Source: Diplonema japonicum
Taxonomy: Eukaryota > Euglenozoa > Diplonemea > Diplonemida > Diplonemidae
DNA length: 64,000 bases
Assembly (NCBI GenBank): GCA_964019335.1
Contig: OZ025664.1
Span: 697,524-761,523, forward strand
Direction: 5' to 3'
Positions 1 through 11,336 of this stretch are shown one piece after another (position 1 is the first letter of the stretch; every line of letters begins with the position of its first letter). The notes beneath the pieces are model-generated. The model worked only from the letters and a program-made list of their open reading frames with translations. It made no database searches and was not told the origin of the DNA. The position numbers and the translations under genes were made by a program.

Positions 1-898
1 CCACTTTGGGATCACAGCATATCAGCATTCTCTATACTCGCACAGGTAGGAAGTTGAGAAAAAAGAAAAAGAAAATATGTTCGGTGTCAACACTTGTCTG
101 TTTTTCCTGGGGCCTTTCGCTCCCTTCTACCCCGTTGCCTTCCGTCTGTTCAACCTTAAGGTGACCCGGGCCACAAACGCTCATCATGCGACCCTCCTTT
201 TGAGCACTGTCGCCGCCTTCTTCTTGGCACAATCGGTATGAAAAAAAAAAAAAAAAAAAAAAAAGAAAATAAAGAATTATCACAGGCGACTGTTCGAGAG
301 AAGTCCGGCATGATCACCAGGAACACCCAGTTCCGTTAAGAATTTAAAAAAGAAGGGAAAAAAAAAAAAAAAAAAGAACATCCACTGTAAAATTTTTTTT
401 GACTTCGAAGGAAAAAAAAAAAAGATAAGGAAAAGAGGGGAAAAACCGTGCCATTTTCTCTTTCCACTCCACCGTCTCTAGAAGGGGGCGTTCCCATGAT
501 TGAAAGTGCACCGCCAGTCATTTTCTTTTTTTTCTTTTGAGTGTTTTTCCCCCCACCCACTTTTTCTTTTATTCATATGTCCCACCCAATATTTCTTTTT
601 TTCTTTACTCCCCCCCCCCCCCCCCCCCCCGGGTTTTTTTCTTAATAAGCGAAAGTCATTTTTCATTGGTGATTTAAATATTTTTTTTTTCCTTTTTTTT
701 TTTCCGGCTTTTTTCTTTCACCCTTCGACCCCCTGCAGGCCGAGATGTACCACATGGCGGTACCACTACCACGTAATAACCCTGTTATGGTTTTCTTTTC
801 CCCACTGCCAGCGGCCTTACCCTTCCCGTTTACCGCCAATGCTTTCCTTGTAGACATTGTAGAAGTGTGAAGGCAGCCTAAGCCTACAGGTACCAAAG
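1..898. other. Low-complexity DNA upstream of first gene
   Basis: This stretch is dominated by homopolymer runs: A tracts near 241-265 and 358-375, a C run near 610-630 and T-rich DNA from 680 to 720. No ORF here has protein-like composition; the apparent ones read through poly-Phe or poly-Lys tracts. From about 700 to 889 the sequence becomes pyrimidine-rich and ends in CTACAG at 889, the likely trans-splice acceptor of the first gene. Confidence 0.7.
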
Positions 899-2971
899 AT
901 GCTGTGGTCCAGACGAGTGTTGTTGTTCGGCTGTGTCGTACTGTTTACTTATTTGAACATCTCTCAGCCGGACAAGGAGAACACGGAGCCCCCTCGCAGT
1001 TCGTATCCTCATGCAGTGCTTAGTCTCCTGAAGCACCTGCATGGCGCGCACGGCTCCCCCCGAGGCCTGGACATCAACGACAGCAGCGACACAGAGGACG
1101 CCATCGACCTCACTCTTGTCCATGAGCCTCATCGCACGGTGGTGGATCTTGATCTCATCCACCACCACGACCACCACGAGAGTGCCGGTGGTGCGTCTCA
1201 CAACAGCAACACTCACAGCAGAGGTGATGCGTCTCACGGCAGCAGCAGTAGTGCAGTTGACACAGATTTCTCCAAAGCAGACGGTGGCAGCAGTTCTTCT
1301 GCAATCGAAGAAGGTGAACCTGCAGGCAGCAGTGCCGGTTCTGCTGCGGAAGGCGATATGAAAACAGCACCAGTCTTCACGATCCACGGTTCTGAAACAC
1401 ATAACGATAGAGGCAGAGCGGCCCCTGCACCCGACGGTGGCAAGTCAGGCAGCCAAGGGGACAGTTCAGATTCAGACAGCCGGAATTCAAGCAGTCAAGG
1501 TGATACGTCAGGCAGTCAAGGCGACACTTCTGGTTCAGGTAGTCAAGGTGACACTTCTGGTTCAGGTAGTCAAGGTGATGTGTCAGGCAGTCAAGGCGAC
1601 ACTTCTGGTTCAGGTAGTCAAGGTGATACGTCAGGCAGTCAAGGTGATGAGTCAGGCAGCCAAAGTGCAAGTACTGACAGCTCTGCAGGCACAGACAAGC
1701 TAAACCAGAGTCGCATAGACGATGATGGGGTAGGCAGCAACGAGAATTATGACGAGGGCGGGATGGCAAATGCAACCCTTGTTCGTGTCCAAGAGTATGA
1801 TGAAGCACTGGCGGAGCTGTTGGGAAGTCCAAAACCCCTAGTCTCCTATGACCCACGCAAGGTGTGGTACTGGGGTGGGACTCTGCGGGAGACAATGCTC
1901 AAACTGCTTGTTGCGTCTGCACGCAATGCAGGAGAGGGCGAGTGCAGGCTGAATTTACTGGAGGAGGCGTACTGGTCAAGCAGGAACGGGTCAGATGCAA
2001 TTGGAAACGAAACCTTCGTTGCGATCACGACCGCCACCAGCCAAGGCCACGCAGACGTCGTGGCTGGGAGCAGCTTCACCACGTGTTTAATATCCGTCAC
2101 ACGGAACATCAACGTTGACAAGCTGTACACCCCAGACACCATCAGTGATGATGTGCTTCAGTTTAAGAAGAACCTTTCAGAGAGCTACCCATTGGCGATT
2201 AGACCCTTGGGCACAGTGTGCCCGTCTGAGTTGCAGATGAAGCAAGCACTTGGTGTGCTGTCGAAGGACCTTAGCTGGAAATCAGATTTTATAAACCTCC
2301 TTCTGAAGGCACACCCGCTGATAATGGGCGACTCCATCGCAAACGGTGTAGGTGTGACAAAGGAGCAAAGGTGGCATGCCATCTTCAGAGGACAATTGGA
2401 AAAGGTCACAGGTGTGAAGGCCAACTGGACGGTCCCTTGCATAGCTGCAAAGAGTGGGTTTTCGCTGAAGAAGCTACACTTTCGTGCAGTTAAAAAGCCG
2501 AAGTATTTCATGACCCCTGACCCAGTGGTGCAGATGAAGTTATGCTTAAAGACGCGACCTGAGGTGCTGATATTTGCCATGGGGACGAACGATTACGTAG
2601 AGAACACGAGTCTGAACGAGTTCGTTTCTTACATGGAATGGTTCGTGAAGTGGTCTGTACACAGGACCAAGGGTGGTATACGTGCTGTTGTCGTTTTGAC
2701 GCCATTAATCCCTCCCATTGGAAAGAAGTACTTGTCGCACACGGAGCACAGTTGGCACGGTGAGGTACTTGCCAGACTACGTGTTTCAGTGAAGCGCCTG
2801 AAGACCCTCCACTCGCTGGAGTACGCACTGCTTGCCGATGTCGACACGGCAGTCAGGTGGTGTGCCGAGCACAATTACGTGGACGGCGTGCACCCCAATG
2901 GACGGGGCCATCTGTTGATGGCTTTGGAACTTCTGCGAGCCACGCGGGCTGCAGATACATTTACACTTTAA
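899..2971 (+). CDS. Membrane-anchored SGNH/GDSL-type hydrolase with Ser/Gly-rich stalk
   Basis: Single exon, 690 aa. The start follows an AG at 889, leaving a 9-nt leader. Residues 5-20 are one hydrophobic segment after two arginines, suggesting a signal anchor. Residues about 25-280 are low complexity: a His/Asp-rich patch, then Ser-Gly-Ser-Gln-Gly-Asp units repeated about ten times, probably a flexible stalk. Residues about 475-685 carry SGNH-hydrolase marks: GDSI for the nucleophile block, GTND for the Asn block and DGVHPN for the catalytic Asp/His pair, in the usual order and spacing. The family hydrolyses esters, including acyl groups on lipids and glycans; the substrate cannot be read from sequence. 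The topology predicts a luminal or extracellular catalytic domain. The next gene starts 70 nt after the stop. Confidence 0.75.
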   Translation: MLWSRRVLLFGCVVLFTYLNISQPDKENTEPPRSSYPHAVLSLLKHLHGAHGSPRGLDINDSSDTEDAIDLTLVHEPHRTVVDLDLIHHHDHHESAGGASHNSNTHSRGDASHGSSSSAVDTDFSKADGGSSSSAIEEGEPAGSSAGSAAEGDMKTAPVFTIHGSETHNDRGRAAPAPDGGKSGSQGDSSDSDSRNSSSQGDTSGSQGDTSGSGSQGDTSGSGSQGDVSGSQGDTSGSGSQGDTSGSQGDESGSQSASTDSSAGTDKLNQSRIDDDGVGSNENYDEGGMANATLVRVQEYDEALAELLGSPKPLVSYDPRKVWYWGGTLRETMLKLLVASARNAGEGECRLNLLEEAYWSSRNGSDAIGNETFVAITTATSQGHADVVAGSSFTTCLISVTRNINVDKLYTPDTISDDVLQFKKNLSESYPLAIRPLGTVCPSELQMKQALGVLSKDLSWKSDFINLLLKAHPLIMGDSIANGVGVTKEQRWHAIFRGQLEKVTGVKANWTVPCIAAKSGFSLKKLHFRAVKKPKYFMTPDPVVQMKLCLKTRPEVLIFAMGTNDYVENTSLNEFVSYMEWFVKWSVHRTKGGIRAVVVLTPLIPPIGKKYLSHTEHSWHGEVLARLRVSVKRLKTLHSLEYALLADVDTAVRWCAEHNYVDGVHPNGRGHLLMALELLRATRAADTFTL

Positions 2972-3041
2972 TTAAATCAATTTGACTAGAGTATTTAGTA
3001 GTCAACCAAAAGCTTCTCTATCACCAAGCTCATACAGATTA

Positions 3042-4433
3042 ATGGGATGGGCATCAGATGTCGGCTTACTGCTGAGGAATAGAGGGGGCACGAAGGACAC
3101 TGACGATGAAGCGCTTCAGGCCTTGAAAGGACATCTAGTTGAGTTGGAAGACGTTGTGAGTGAGTGCGTGACTCTGGATAATAAGAAGGAGGCGGAGATG
3201 TGGCTTGTTGACAGAATAAGCAAGGTGCACATTGAAGGGTCCCTGCAAACCGACATCTTCCACAAGGTGATGCACAGCGAGGGAGCGCTTGACCCAAACG
3301 TTGTGTCGAGTGTGCTGGAGTGCATGTGTGAGCATGGCAAGGAGCTACTGGGGAGAGTGCTGTGCCACAATAGCGAGTGGGAGAGCGTCTTCGACGACGA
3401 TGACCATGTGCGGGCCTGGTTCCCTAGCATGGTGTTCGACGGTGGCCACGGTGTGGTGGCTCCACGGGGATCTGCACCCCTTCGAGATTTCATCTTTGCT
3501 GAACGGTGTGAGTTGTGGGAGCAGGTGGAATGGCGGTCTGGAAGCAGCGGCCACCCCCCTGTATTGACGGTAAACCGTCCCACGCTGCAGTTGGAGATAG
3601 ATACGTACAAAACAGCAAAGAGATTACTAAAACAGCTGCTGAGGTCGTCACAATGGGCTGCCTCGCTACCGGCGGGGGACGTGCTTGACGTGGACAGGGC
3701 GGCCTTTGTGAAGTATTTTGCATCTCTGCTCACAAGCAGCAGCAACGACCCTGTGCTGGTGGCCATGGTGCGTGATAGTATTAAGAGGTTTCTGCGAACA
3801 GTGCCTTGGGCCACTCTTGTGGCACACATTGCTGCAACCTGCGGTGAGAGCGTCGTTATGGACATCTGCAAGCTCCTCCCTAAGGGGTCCTTGCTAGAGT
3901 GGGACAGTTACAGAGAGGTGCTGTTGTACAACGCTCTGTCCGAAAAGCTACCTTTGGTGCTGAATATGATACGAAATGGGGACACAGAAAAGCTATGCAG
4001 TTTGCTGAATATTTACAGCACCCGCGCGGCTTCCAATGACTATGTCGCATTTGCAAGGCTAGGTACCACCCGTGCGCGCCTGTTGTTGCTATTTCGATCC
4101 TGTTTCATAACAGGATATTTACCTGTTCCGGATGTTGCACACGTCCTTCGCCTCGAGGGCTTCAGCGCCACTGCTGTAGAGCAGGACCCTGCGTACTTCG
4201 TGGAGCAGCTGTCGGATGATGAAGACCCCATGGCGTGTTTTTTGGCTGATCGAGAAAAGAGTGCCAAAAAGAAAAAGAAAAGCAAGCGAAAAACCACTCC
4301 CAAAAAGAAAACTTGCAAGCGGCGCAAGGCGCTGCCAACAATCGGCTGGACTATCGAGGGACACAGCGGTATGGTTAGCTGCCACGACATTGTTTACTTT
4401 GTTGCCTCTGTGTTTAAAGAGCGGTGGGGCTAG
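3042..4433 (+). CDS. Helical protein with basic C-terminal tail, function unknown (possibly SAC3/GANP-like)
   Basis: Single exon, 463 aa. The frame is open further upstream, but the first ATG is at 3042, four nt after a CATACAG acceptor, so I choose it. The protein is largely alpha-helical without signal or membrane segment. A Lys-rich tract at about residues 405-440, with runs of four to five lysines, looks like a nuclear localisation signal. Residues about 310-400 have the alternating helix pattern of a PCI/SAC3-type domain (tyrosine at a helix start, then a GDTEKL segment and a leucine-rich RARLLLLF helix), which would suit an mRNA-export or proteasome-lid role. That is a resemblance seen by eye only, and the family assignment is weak. 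Confidence 0.6.
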   Translation: MGWASDVGLLLRNRGGTKDTDDEALQALKGHLVELEDVVSECVTLDNKKEAEMWLVDRISKVHIEGSLQTDIFHKVMHSEGALDPNVVSSVLECMCEHGKELLGRVLCHNSEWESVFDDDDHVRAWFPSMVFDGGHGVVAPRGSAPLRDFIFAERCELWEQVEWRSGSSGHPPVLTVNRPTLQLEIDTYKTAKRLLKQLLRSSQWAASLPAGDVLDVDRAAFVKYFASLLTSSSNDPVLVAMVRDSIKRFLRTVPWATLVAHIAATCGESVVMDICKLLPKGSLLEWDSYREVLLYNALSEKLPLVLNMIRNGDTEKLCSLLNIYSTRAASNDYVAFARLGTTRARLLLLFRSCFITGYLPVPDVAHVLRLEGFSATAVEQDPAYFVEQLSDDEDPMACFLADREKSAKKKKKSKRKTTPKKKTCKRRKALPTIGWTIEGHSGMVSCHDIVYFVASVFKERWG

Positions 4434-4512
4434 CCATCGTTCACGGACTACATTGAGTACTTTCATGTTTGTTTCGCACATTCTGCATCAATTCAGCAGG
4501 TTGGGGTTTTGT

Positions 4513-6921
4513 ATGATGTTAGCTCCATGGTTGTTTCTGCCTGTTATGGCACAGGCGGCGGTTATAAGTGGCCCGAGCGACGAAATGATGTGTCGGGATG
4601 TGGTGTCTGTGTTTGACAGCGATGACAACGGGTTATTGGACATTGATGAGTTCAGTGAGTTCACACAGCAGTTCCCGTTGAACGAATCTGTCGACGTGAC
4701 AATATTCTGCAGTGTCTACCGGTGCGCACGGAAGAGCGAGGCCAGTCCAGTAGATCTCTGCAAGTACTATGATGGGGCGGATATTGCCAATGTGCACAGT
4801 AATCTTCGTACGCGAATTGTTTACATGCAAGGCAGCGCGGCCAGTGGTGGTGACGGTAGCTTTGAAAGGCCTATGAGCCTTTTAGGTGACGCGTTTGCAG
4901 CATGCTCCGTCGGGATGCCTTGCAAGATATATTTCATCCCTGACACAAGTCCCATTCAGGGCGTGGCACTTTCCGTGTCAAGCAGAACCCTGACGATAGC
5001 TGCTTCTCCATACAGCAGTTCAAATATTCCCTCCCTTGCCGACACTGGACCTGTTGCCTCTTTTGTCCAGATAGAGCCTATCCTGGACTGCATGTCGAAA
5101 GGCGGTTTGAACTTGACTAGCGGCACATACACCTTCAGAGGCTTTACAATGAAGAACTGCGCTAACCTAGGGTCGGGTGGCGCTATAACCATCTATGAAG
5201 GTAGCCTCAATCTCCACAACATGATCTTAGCCGACAACAGTGCGGACGACAACGGTGGGGCAGTTGCTGCGTCGTCGTCTCTCCTCACGTTCACTGGGAC
5301 GACCTTCTCCCGCAACTCCGCGGTGTGGAACGGCGGTGCTCTCTACACTGATAATTGCGGTGTAGAACTCGATGCCGTTTTCTTATCCAACCAAGCCTTC
5401 TTGGGGAACGGGTACTACTGCAAAGGCGGTTCAGGCAAGCACACCGTCACTAAGTTCGTGACCCGTGGGGTTGAGGTGGCATGTGATTCATGCAGCACCA
5501 GCGCCATGTCATGCCCGGATAGTTCCTTGCACCAGATGTGCTCGTCTGATAACGACTGTGATAGCATCAGTGAGTACTGTGCTGTGAACCGTCTCTGCAA
5601 GGCTTGCAAAGAGTGCACTATCTCAGATGCGCTTGTGGGGAGCTGCCGTCCTTGCAACGGAAGATCTGCATTTACACAACCACCACACACTGAGGCACCT
5701 AGAACTGGGGCCCCTATCCCCTACATCCATAACCAGACGACTGGCGAGAGCTGTCTCTGCCCTTTTTACGTGGGTGACGCAGATTCTAAACTCCCAGTTG
5801 TTTGTGTCGGCACCCATTCATGCAGGCAGCCTGAGCCGACGTGTCCCGGTGAAGGTGGCTACTACACGTGCAGCGGGAACACGAACAGCAAGGTCGGTAG
5901 GCTGTGGTACACACGTGTTGATGCCAACGAAGTGCACAGGATGCTGGCTAGTGTCATAAATGCTGAAAAGTTGAGCTTGGGGTATACTGTCACTCTACAG
6001 TGTCCTGCAGAAGTGTGCCAACCGACATGCAGCAGCAACAAAACAGAGCTGTTGACAAAGGGCTGCGTCGAGCCAAGAAGCAACGCGATGCTCAGGTCCG
6101 CAAACGAGAGTGGTTTTCTTGATTTTAGATTCGAGCTGGACCCACTGCTTGGCGTGTATCAGCGTGCAACTACCATGCTGCAGTTGAGAAGCCAGGTCTC
6201 TGTAGAGGTGGCAACAAGGGATCTGAACGAAGTGACGAAGTACGAGATAGTGGATGCACCGAGCACTGTGGACTCCAATGATCCGGAGCCACAGAAGGAC
6301 AGTGCAGAGGACTCGAAAACTATGTTCTATGTGGTTCTAGGTACCGTTTGTGTACTTTTCATATTTGCCGTAGTAATGATAGCTCTTGTGAATCTGACGA
6401 ATTTCGGAAAAAGAGTTCCAAGGAAGCCTGTCATAGAGGAAGAGCGTGAGGTGTACACCAATGTGAACGATTATAATGTGCAGCGGGCAAACCCCTTGGT
6501 CCTGCTGGACCAGGAAGTGGTTGACAGACGTATGATTAGTGCACCGGCACCTGTTGAAAAGGACAGCTCTAGTGAGCAGCATGAGGAAGTGCAGGCACCC
6601 GTCACCGAGTCAGATGGGACTGATCTTCAGAAGCTCGAGACGGAACCTGAATGTGAGGAGGATGGAGAAACAGCAGAACCATCACGTGTTCCAAAAGAGA
6701 ACCATGACGACAGTGAGGAGGAGCAGACTGCGTCCCCTGAGCCCCGTGGCCCGCCTTCTCTAAGGGGCCACACACATACACCCTCGTCTACCATAGCATC
6801 GGTTGACGGCTTCGGTATCTCAGTGATGCCCTCGCTGCCCCCTATGTCTACGTCCGTTGCCTCTGCCTCCCCTCAGAAGCCTTCGGAGGTCTTCTCCGAT
6901 GCTGAAGGCACCACACCTTGA
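4513..6921 (+). CDS. Type I surface protein: EF-hand, beta-helix, Cys-rich region, TM, acidic tail
   Basis: Single exon, 802 aa, starting 13 nt after a CAG at 4499; ATGs further upstream in this frame overlap the previous gene and are unlikely. Residues 1-18 form a signal peptide. About residues 35-50 hold a canonical EF-hand loop (D-x-D-x-N-G-x-x-D-x-x-E). Residues about 190-300 show short GGA and N-x-A repeats typical of a right-handed beta-helix (pectin-lyase-like) fold. A cysteine-rich region with many C-x2-C and C-x4-C pairs follows to about residue 530. One transmembrane helix lies near residues 605-628, then a long acidic, proline-rich tail. The layout suggests a calcium-responsive cell-surface adhesion or receptor protein; no catalytic residues are evident. 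Ligand and role are unknown. Confidence 0.7.
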   Translation: MMLAPWLFLPVMAQAAVISGPSDEMMCRDVVSVFDSDDNGLLDIDEFSEFTQQFPLNESVDVTIFCSVYRCARKSEASPVDLCKYYDGADIANVHSNLRTRIVYMQGSAASGGDGSFERPMSLLGDAFAACSVGMPCKIYFIPDTSPIQGVALSVSSRTLTIAASPYSSSNIPSLADTGPVASFVQIEPILDCMSKGGLNLTSGTYTFRGFTMKNCANLGSGGAITIYEGSLNLHNMILADNSADDNGGAVAASSSLLTFTGTTFSRNSAVWNGGALYTDNCGVELDAVFLSNQAFLGNGYYCKGGSGKHTVTKFVTRGVEVACDSCSTSAMSCPDSSLHQMCSSDNDCDSISEYCAVNRLCKACKECTISDALVGSCRPCNGRSAFTQPPHTEAPRTGAPIPYIHNQTTGESCLCPFYVGDADSKLPVVCVGTHSCRQPEPTCPGEGGYYTCSGNTNSKVGRLWYTRVDANEVHRMLASVINAEKLSLGYTVTLQCPAEVCQPTCSSNKTELLTKGCVEPRSNAMLRSANESGFLDFRFELDPLLGVYQRATTMLQLRSQVSVEVATRDLNEVTKYEIVDAPSTVDSNDPEPQKDSAEDSKTMFYVVLGTVCVLFIFAVVMIALVNLTNFGKRVPRKPVIEEEREVYTNVNDYNVQRANPLVLLDQEVVDRRMISAPAPVEKDSSSEQHEEVQAPVTESDGTDLQKLETEPECEEDGETAEPSRVPKENHDDSEEEQTASPEPRGPPSLRGHTHTPSSTIASVDGFGISVMPSLPPMSTSVASASPQKPSEVFSDAEGTTP

Positions 6922-7366
6922 TGGAACCGTGCTGCACAGCTAGCCTAATCCTCCAGTCGCAGCCTATGCTGTTGTTAGAAATTCACTTTTTCCCATGTAC
7001 CAATTTCTTTTAGTTATAAATTTCTTAGTACGTTTCACTTCCAGAAGTAGTGGCTCCTTACAAAAATGAGCATTGCAACGCACCGACAGGGTTTAAAAAA
7101 AAAGGAACAGAGGAATTTTGGTAAGTGGCAAAGATGTTGCTCCCCCCACTCATCATAAGTGTAGATGAAAAAAAATAAAAAAGAAAATGAAAAAGAAAAA
7201 AAAGGAAAGGAGTTAAAAAGTTCTTCCTTAAAGAGTCGCCCGTCAAAAGAAGCACCTCTGTTCCCTGTCGTTTGGTTTGCGAACCCGTTCTTTGTTGATT
7301 TTCTCTTTTCCCTTTCTTTTTATTCGTCACTCGCGTATCACCGCTTCACAGGAAAGCTAGAAAAGT
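6922..7366. other. Intergenic, A- and T-rich, with likely MAPK trans-splice acceptor
   Basis: 445 nt without a coding frame. Lys- and Phe-type homopolymer tracts occupy 7095-7230. A polypyrimidine tract from about 7300 to 7350 ends in CTTCACAG at 7351, 15 nt before the MAP kinase ATG. Confidence 0.6.
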
Positions 7367-8634
<1,268 letters not shown>

Positions 8635-8722
8635 TTTAATGTGTCAGCAAAAAAAAGAAGAAGAAAAAAATGGAATCTCGAAAAGAAGAAATGAAATTTA
8701 TCTAACGCCGAGCTTAGTTCGA

Positions 8723-8754
<32 letters not shown>

Positions 8755-9064
8755 GTCCATTCCCCAATCACGTTGCCGCGTAGCGTTTTTGCTGCTTTAT
8801 TCCTTTTTTATTATCAGGAAAAAGAAAGAAGAGAAAAGGAGAAAGAGCACGCAATCCAGCGGCCCTGCCTACGTTCATATCTGTTTAGGTCGCTTTGTCT
8901 GTAGTTCCTTTAAGACTTTTTCTGGTGTGGTACATCATAGGCTTACTTTCTTGCGGTATGGGCTGGGCTGGGCTGGGGGCGTTGTGACCGTTGCCTTTGT
9001 ACTGGAATGGCGTAAGCAGAGCCCGTGTTCTGTACCGAGTAATAGTACTTTCTCCGCTATCGAG

Positions 9065-9102
<38 letters not shown>

Positions 9103-9806
9103 GTCACCGGCACCTTTCCTCCCCATCCCTGCGCGGGTCTTGCAAGTGGAAGCACCCAGCAGACAAGGATGGATATCTTGCCGAATGAAAGAGAAAAAAA
9201 AAAAAGAAATCCAACAAAAGAAATTTAAAAAAAGGAATGGAAGGGGGAAAAAAAAAAAAGGAACCGTTTTTTTTTTTAACTGCGCTTGCTGTGCGCACTA
9301 GCGGGAAGAAGAGAAAAGGGAATAAAATAGTAATAATACTTCACAAGAAGAAAGAGGGAAATGAAAGAAAGAAATAATGGGGGGGGGGAGAAACAGCTAG
9401 AGAGGGGTTTGAGGCTTGAGTTGTACCTCCACCTTTCCTTCCTTCTCGATTAGTGTTCTTCGTATAGAGATGTGTGGCTGCCTTGCTGACGTCAGGGATA
9501 ATAGTGCTATGTTTTTTTCGTTTTTCTCCTGGGGTAGTCGTTGCTAACACTCCCCCTTATGTATTCCCCTCTGATGGTCTTTCTTGCCTGGTTGTGCCCG
9601 GTGTTCATTGCCGCAGGTTACGCATTCTCGAAGCACGCAGCATGGCACCACGCGTCAGCAGATCCACCGGCTGTGGCCTTTCCACCCCCCACCCCCTCTT
9701 CTTCTTCTTTGTTTTCAGTTACGTATTCTTTACTTTTGTGCAGTTTTCCTTCTTTAAATACGTACTTCACTGTCAACTACCACACAACAGACGTTAGCCT
9801 CATGTG
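8635..9806. other. Intergenic low-complexity region
   Basis: 1.17 kb without a supported gene. It holds a C run followed by a (CT)n microsatellite at about 8722-8754, GGGCT repeats near 8960-8978, a T run of about 35 nt at 9067-9101 and several A runs at 9190-9260. From about 9690 the DNA is pyrimidine-rich up to CAACAG at 9790, the likely acceptor for the next gene. Confidence 0.6.
8722..8754. repeat. C run plus (CT)n microsatellite
   Basis: About ten C residues continue directly into roughly twelve CT dinucleotides, just downstream of the MAP kinase stop. Such pyrimidine tracts could influence nearby RNA processing, but nothing here proves that. Confidence 0.85.
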
Positions 9807-10325
9807 ATGAGACGTGTAGTAGTGCACAGAGCTGAGGACGGCAGGGTAGGCGTGACATGCGTGGGGCGCAAGGTGACTGAGGTTGAGCGAGAGTGCGGCA
9901 TCCGCAAAGGCGACACGCTCATCGCCGTGAACGGCATAGAGGTGCGTGACGACTCTGGGCATGTGGTCGATGCCTTCCGTACATGCCCGGACAGCTTCGA
10001 GGTGGTCCTGCATCGCGAGCATGGCGGCATTGAGGACACGTTGAATGTTGCAAGCTTACCGCAAAAGAGGGGTCCCTACTCCTTCAGCCCTCCTTTCGAG
10101 CATCAAGACGGTGTAGGTTGTGCTAGGATGGCGCACCGCCTGCGCACGCAATCTATACGCAGACAACAGTTGTCCAGTTCCCAGCTGGCAACACCTACCT
10201 TCTCATCCCCGTGGATTACACAAGACTCCCGCCCTCCATGGATGTCCACAGGCACCACTAGGCACCCCCCTCCAGAACTGCTCTCAAAGAGCATTAGCCC
10301 ACCAAGGCGTCGCCCGGCTTTGTAG
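9807..10325 (+). CDS. Small PDZ-domain protein
   Basis: Single exon, 172 aa. The likely start is the ATG at 9807; an earlier out-of-frame ATG at 9802 is followed at once by TGA whose A is the A of the real start. Residues about 8-75 read as a PDZ core: a short carboxylate-loop-like GRVGVTC, then IRKGDTLIAVNGIEV, the usual exit of the peptide-binding groove, and a final beta strand VVLHREHG. The remaining 100 residues are basic and rich in Ser, Pro and Arg, with no domain I recognise. Probably a scaffold or adaptor binding C-terminal peptides. Short length and lack of other domains are unusual. Confidence 0.7.
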   Translation: MRRVVVHRAEDGRVGVTCVGRKVTEVERECGIRKGDTLIAVNGIEVRDDSGHVVDAFRTCPDSFEVVLHREHGGIEDTLNVASLPQKRGPYSFSPPFEHQDGVGCARMAHRLRTQSIRRQQLSSSQLATPTFSSPWITQDSRPPWMSTGTTRHPPPELLSKSISPPRRRPAL

Positions 10326-10394
10326 TTTGTAGTTAGTACTGTACCTTGTTTATTGTAGCATCTCATCGTCTTGCTCTGCCCACACTTCTTAGGA

Positions 10395-11273
10395 ATGCGA
10401 CATGCGACACTGGTCTTAACATGCCTGCCGTGGGTGCTGCTGCTGTTGTGCTATAGTCACACGGCTGTGAGCACAAGTGCGTGGAGGATGGCAGCCCTGG
10501 CTGCAGTGGAGAAAGAGACAGCAAGGGCCAAGGGAGAAATCGAAACAGGGTTGGCAGACTTGGATATTTGCAAGAGCAAGATAGCGAACACCGAGGAGCT
10601 TACTAAGCAGTTGGTCCAGATACACGAGGCAATCATTAAGAGGGCGAAGAAGGTGGAAGAGCCTGTCATGCAGCGAATGGATGGGTTGTGGGATGTGTCT
10701 GTTGACGAACTGAGAAGGTACGTGAAGGAGGGCAACAAAGAAGCCTTGGCAGGGGTTTCGAGGGAGTATTTACGTGACCTGAGGTATGGGAATGACTGGA
10801 CGCTGATGCATGTGGCAGTGAGTATGAACAGCAGTGTGGACATACTGCGCACAATGGAGCATTTGAAAGACACACCGGACAGGTTCGGCTGCACCCCCAT
10901 GTGTCTAGCTTTAGAGTTGCGGTCTCCTACGCTACAGCATTTAATCGAGTTAGGCGCGAACCCCTTCATACCAACTAAAGATGGTCGTCCCCCGTCGGCA
11001 TCAACCTACTTAGCGGCGTACGTTACGTCGCTCTTTACTGAGAGCGTCACCCCTCAAGCCGAGCTGCCTGACCTTACCTCCGCCCTATCTCTCTACTGGG
11101 CACCGTTTCTTACGACACCCGACCCTGTGGATCTTTCTCTTTTCCACCCCCCCGATTACCCTCTCCCTGCTACACCGCGACAGGTGATGAAAACTCTCCT
11201 CGCATGGCGGCCTCGGGGTGAATCCACGGAGGCCGCCTTGCAGCGCATCACTAAATGGCTTGCGACACTTTAG
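10395..11273 (+). CDS. Secreted or luminal ankyrin-like repeat protein
   Basis: Single exon, 292 aa. The ATG at 10395 lies two nt after CTTCTTAG; the frame extends upstream without another ATG. Residues about 5-25 form a strongly hydrophobic leader with a valine/leucine core, suggesting a signal peptide or signal anchor. Residues about 30-100 are helical and charged. Residues about 130-200 contain ankyrin-type units: W-T-L-M-H-V-A-V, then G-C-T-P-M-C-L-A-L-E-L and L-I-E-L-G-A-N-P-F, matching the TPLHLA and LLxxGAxP signatures. The C-terminal 80 residues are Pro-rich and then helical. Ankyrin repeats bind proteins; a signal peptide with ankyrin repeats is uncommon, so the hydrophobic leader may instead be a tail-in membrane anchor. 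Confidence 0.62.
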   Translation: MRHATLVLTCLPWVLLLLCYSHTAVSTSAWRMAALAAVEKETARAKGEIETGLADLDICKSKIANTEELTKQLVQIHEAIIKRAKKVEEPVMQRMDGLWDVSVDELRRYVKEGNKEALAGVSREYLRDLRYGNDWTLMHVAVSMNSSVDILRTMEHLKDTPDRFGCTPMCLALELRSPTLQHLIELGANPFIPTKDGRPPSASTYLAAYVTSLFTESVTPQAELPDLTSALSLYWAPFLTTPDPVDLSLFHPPDYPLPATPRQVMKTLLAWRPRGESTEAALQRITKWLATL

Positions 11274-11336
11274 GATATCAAATGATAGGATGTTGCCTGT
11301 TGTCACTTTGCTTGTAATTAATATCTCAGGTGAACG

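Noticed and set aside
4216-4512. Upstream extension of the surface-protein frame
   Set aside because: Overlaps the preceding gene in another frame; the ATG at 4513 follows an acceptor and begins a signal peptide.
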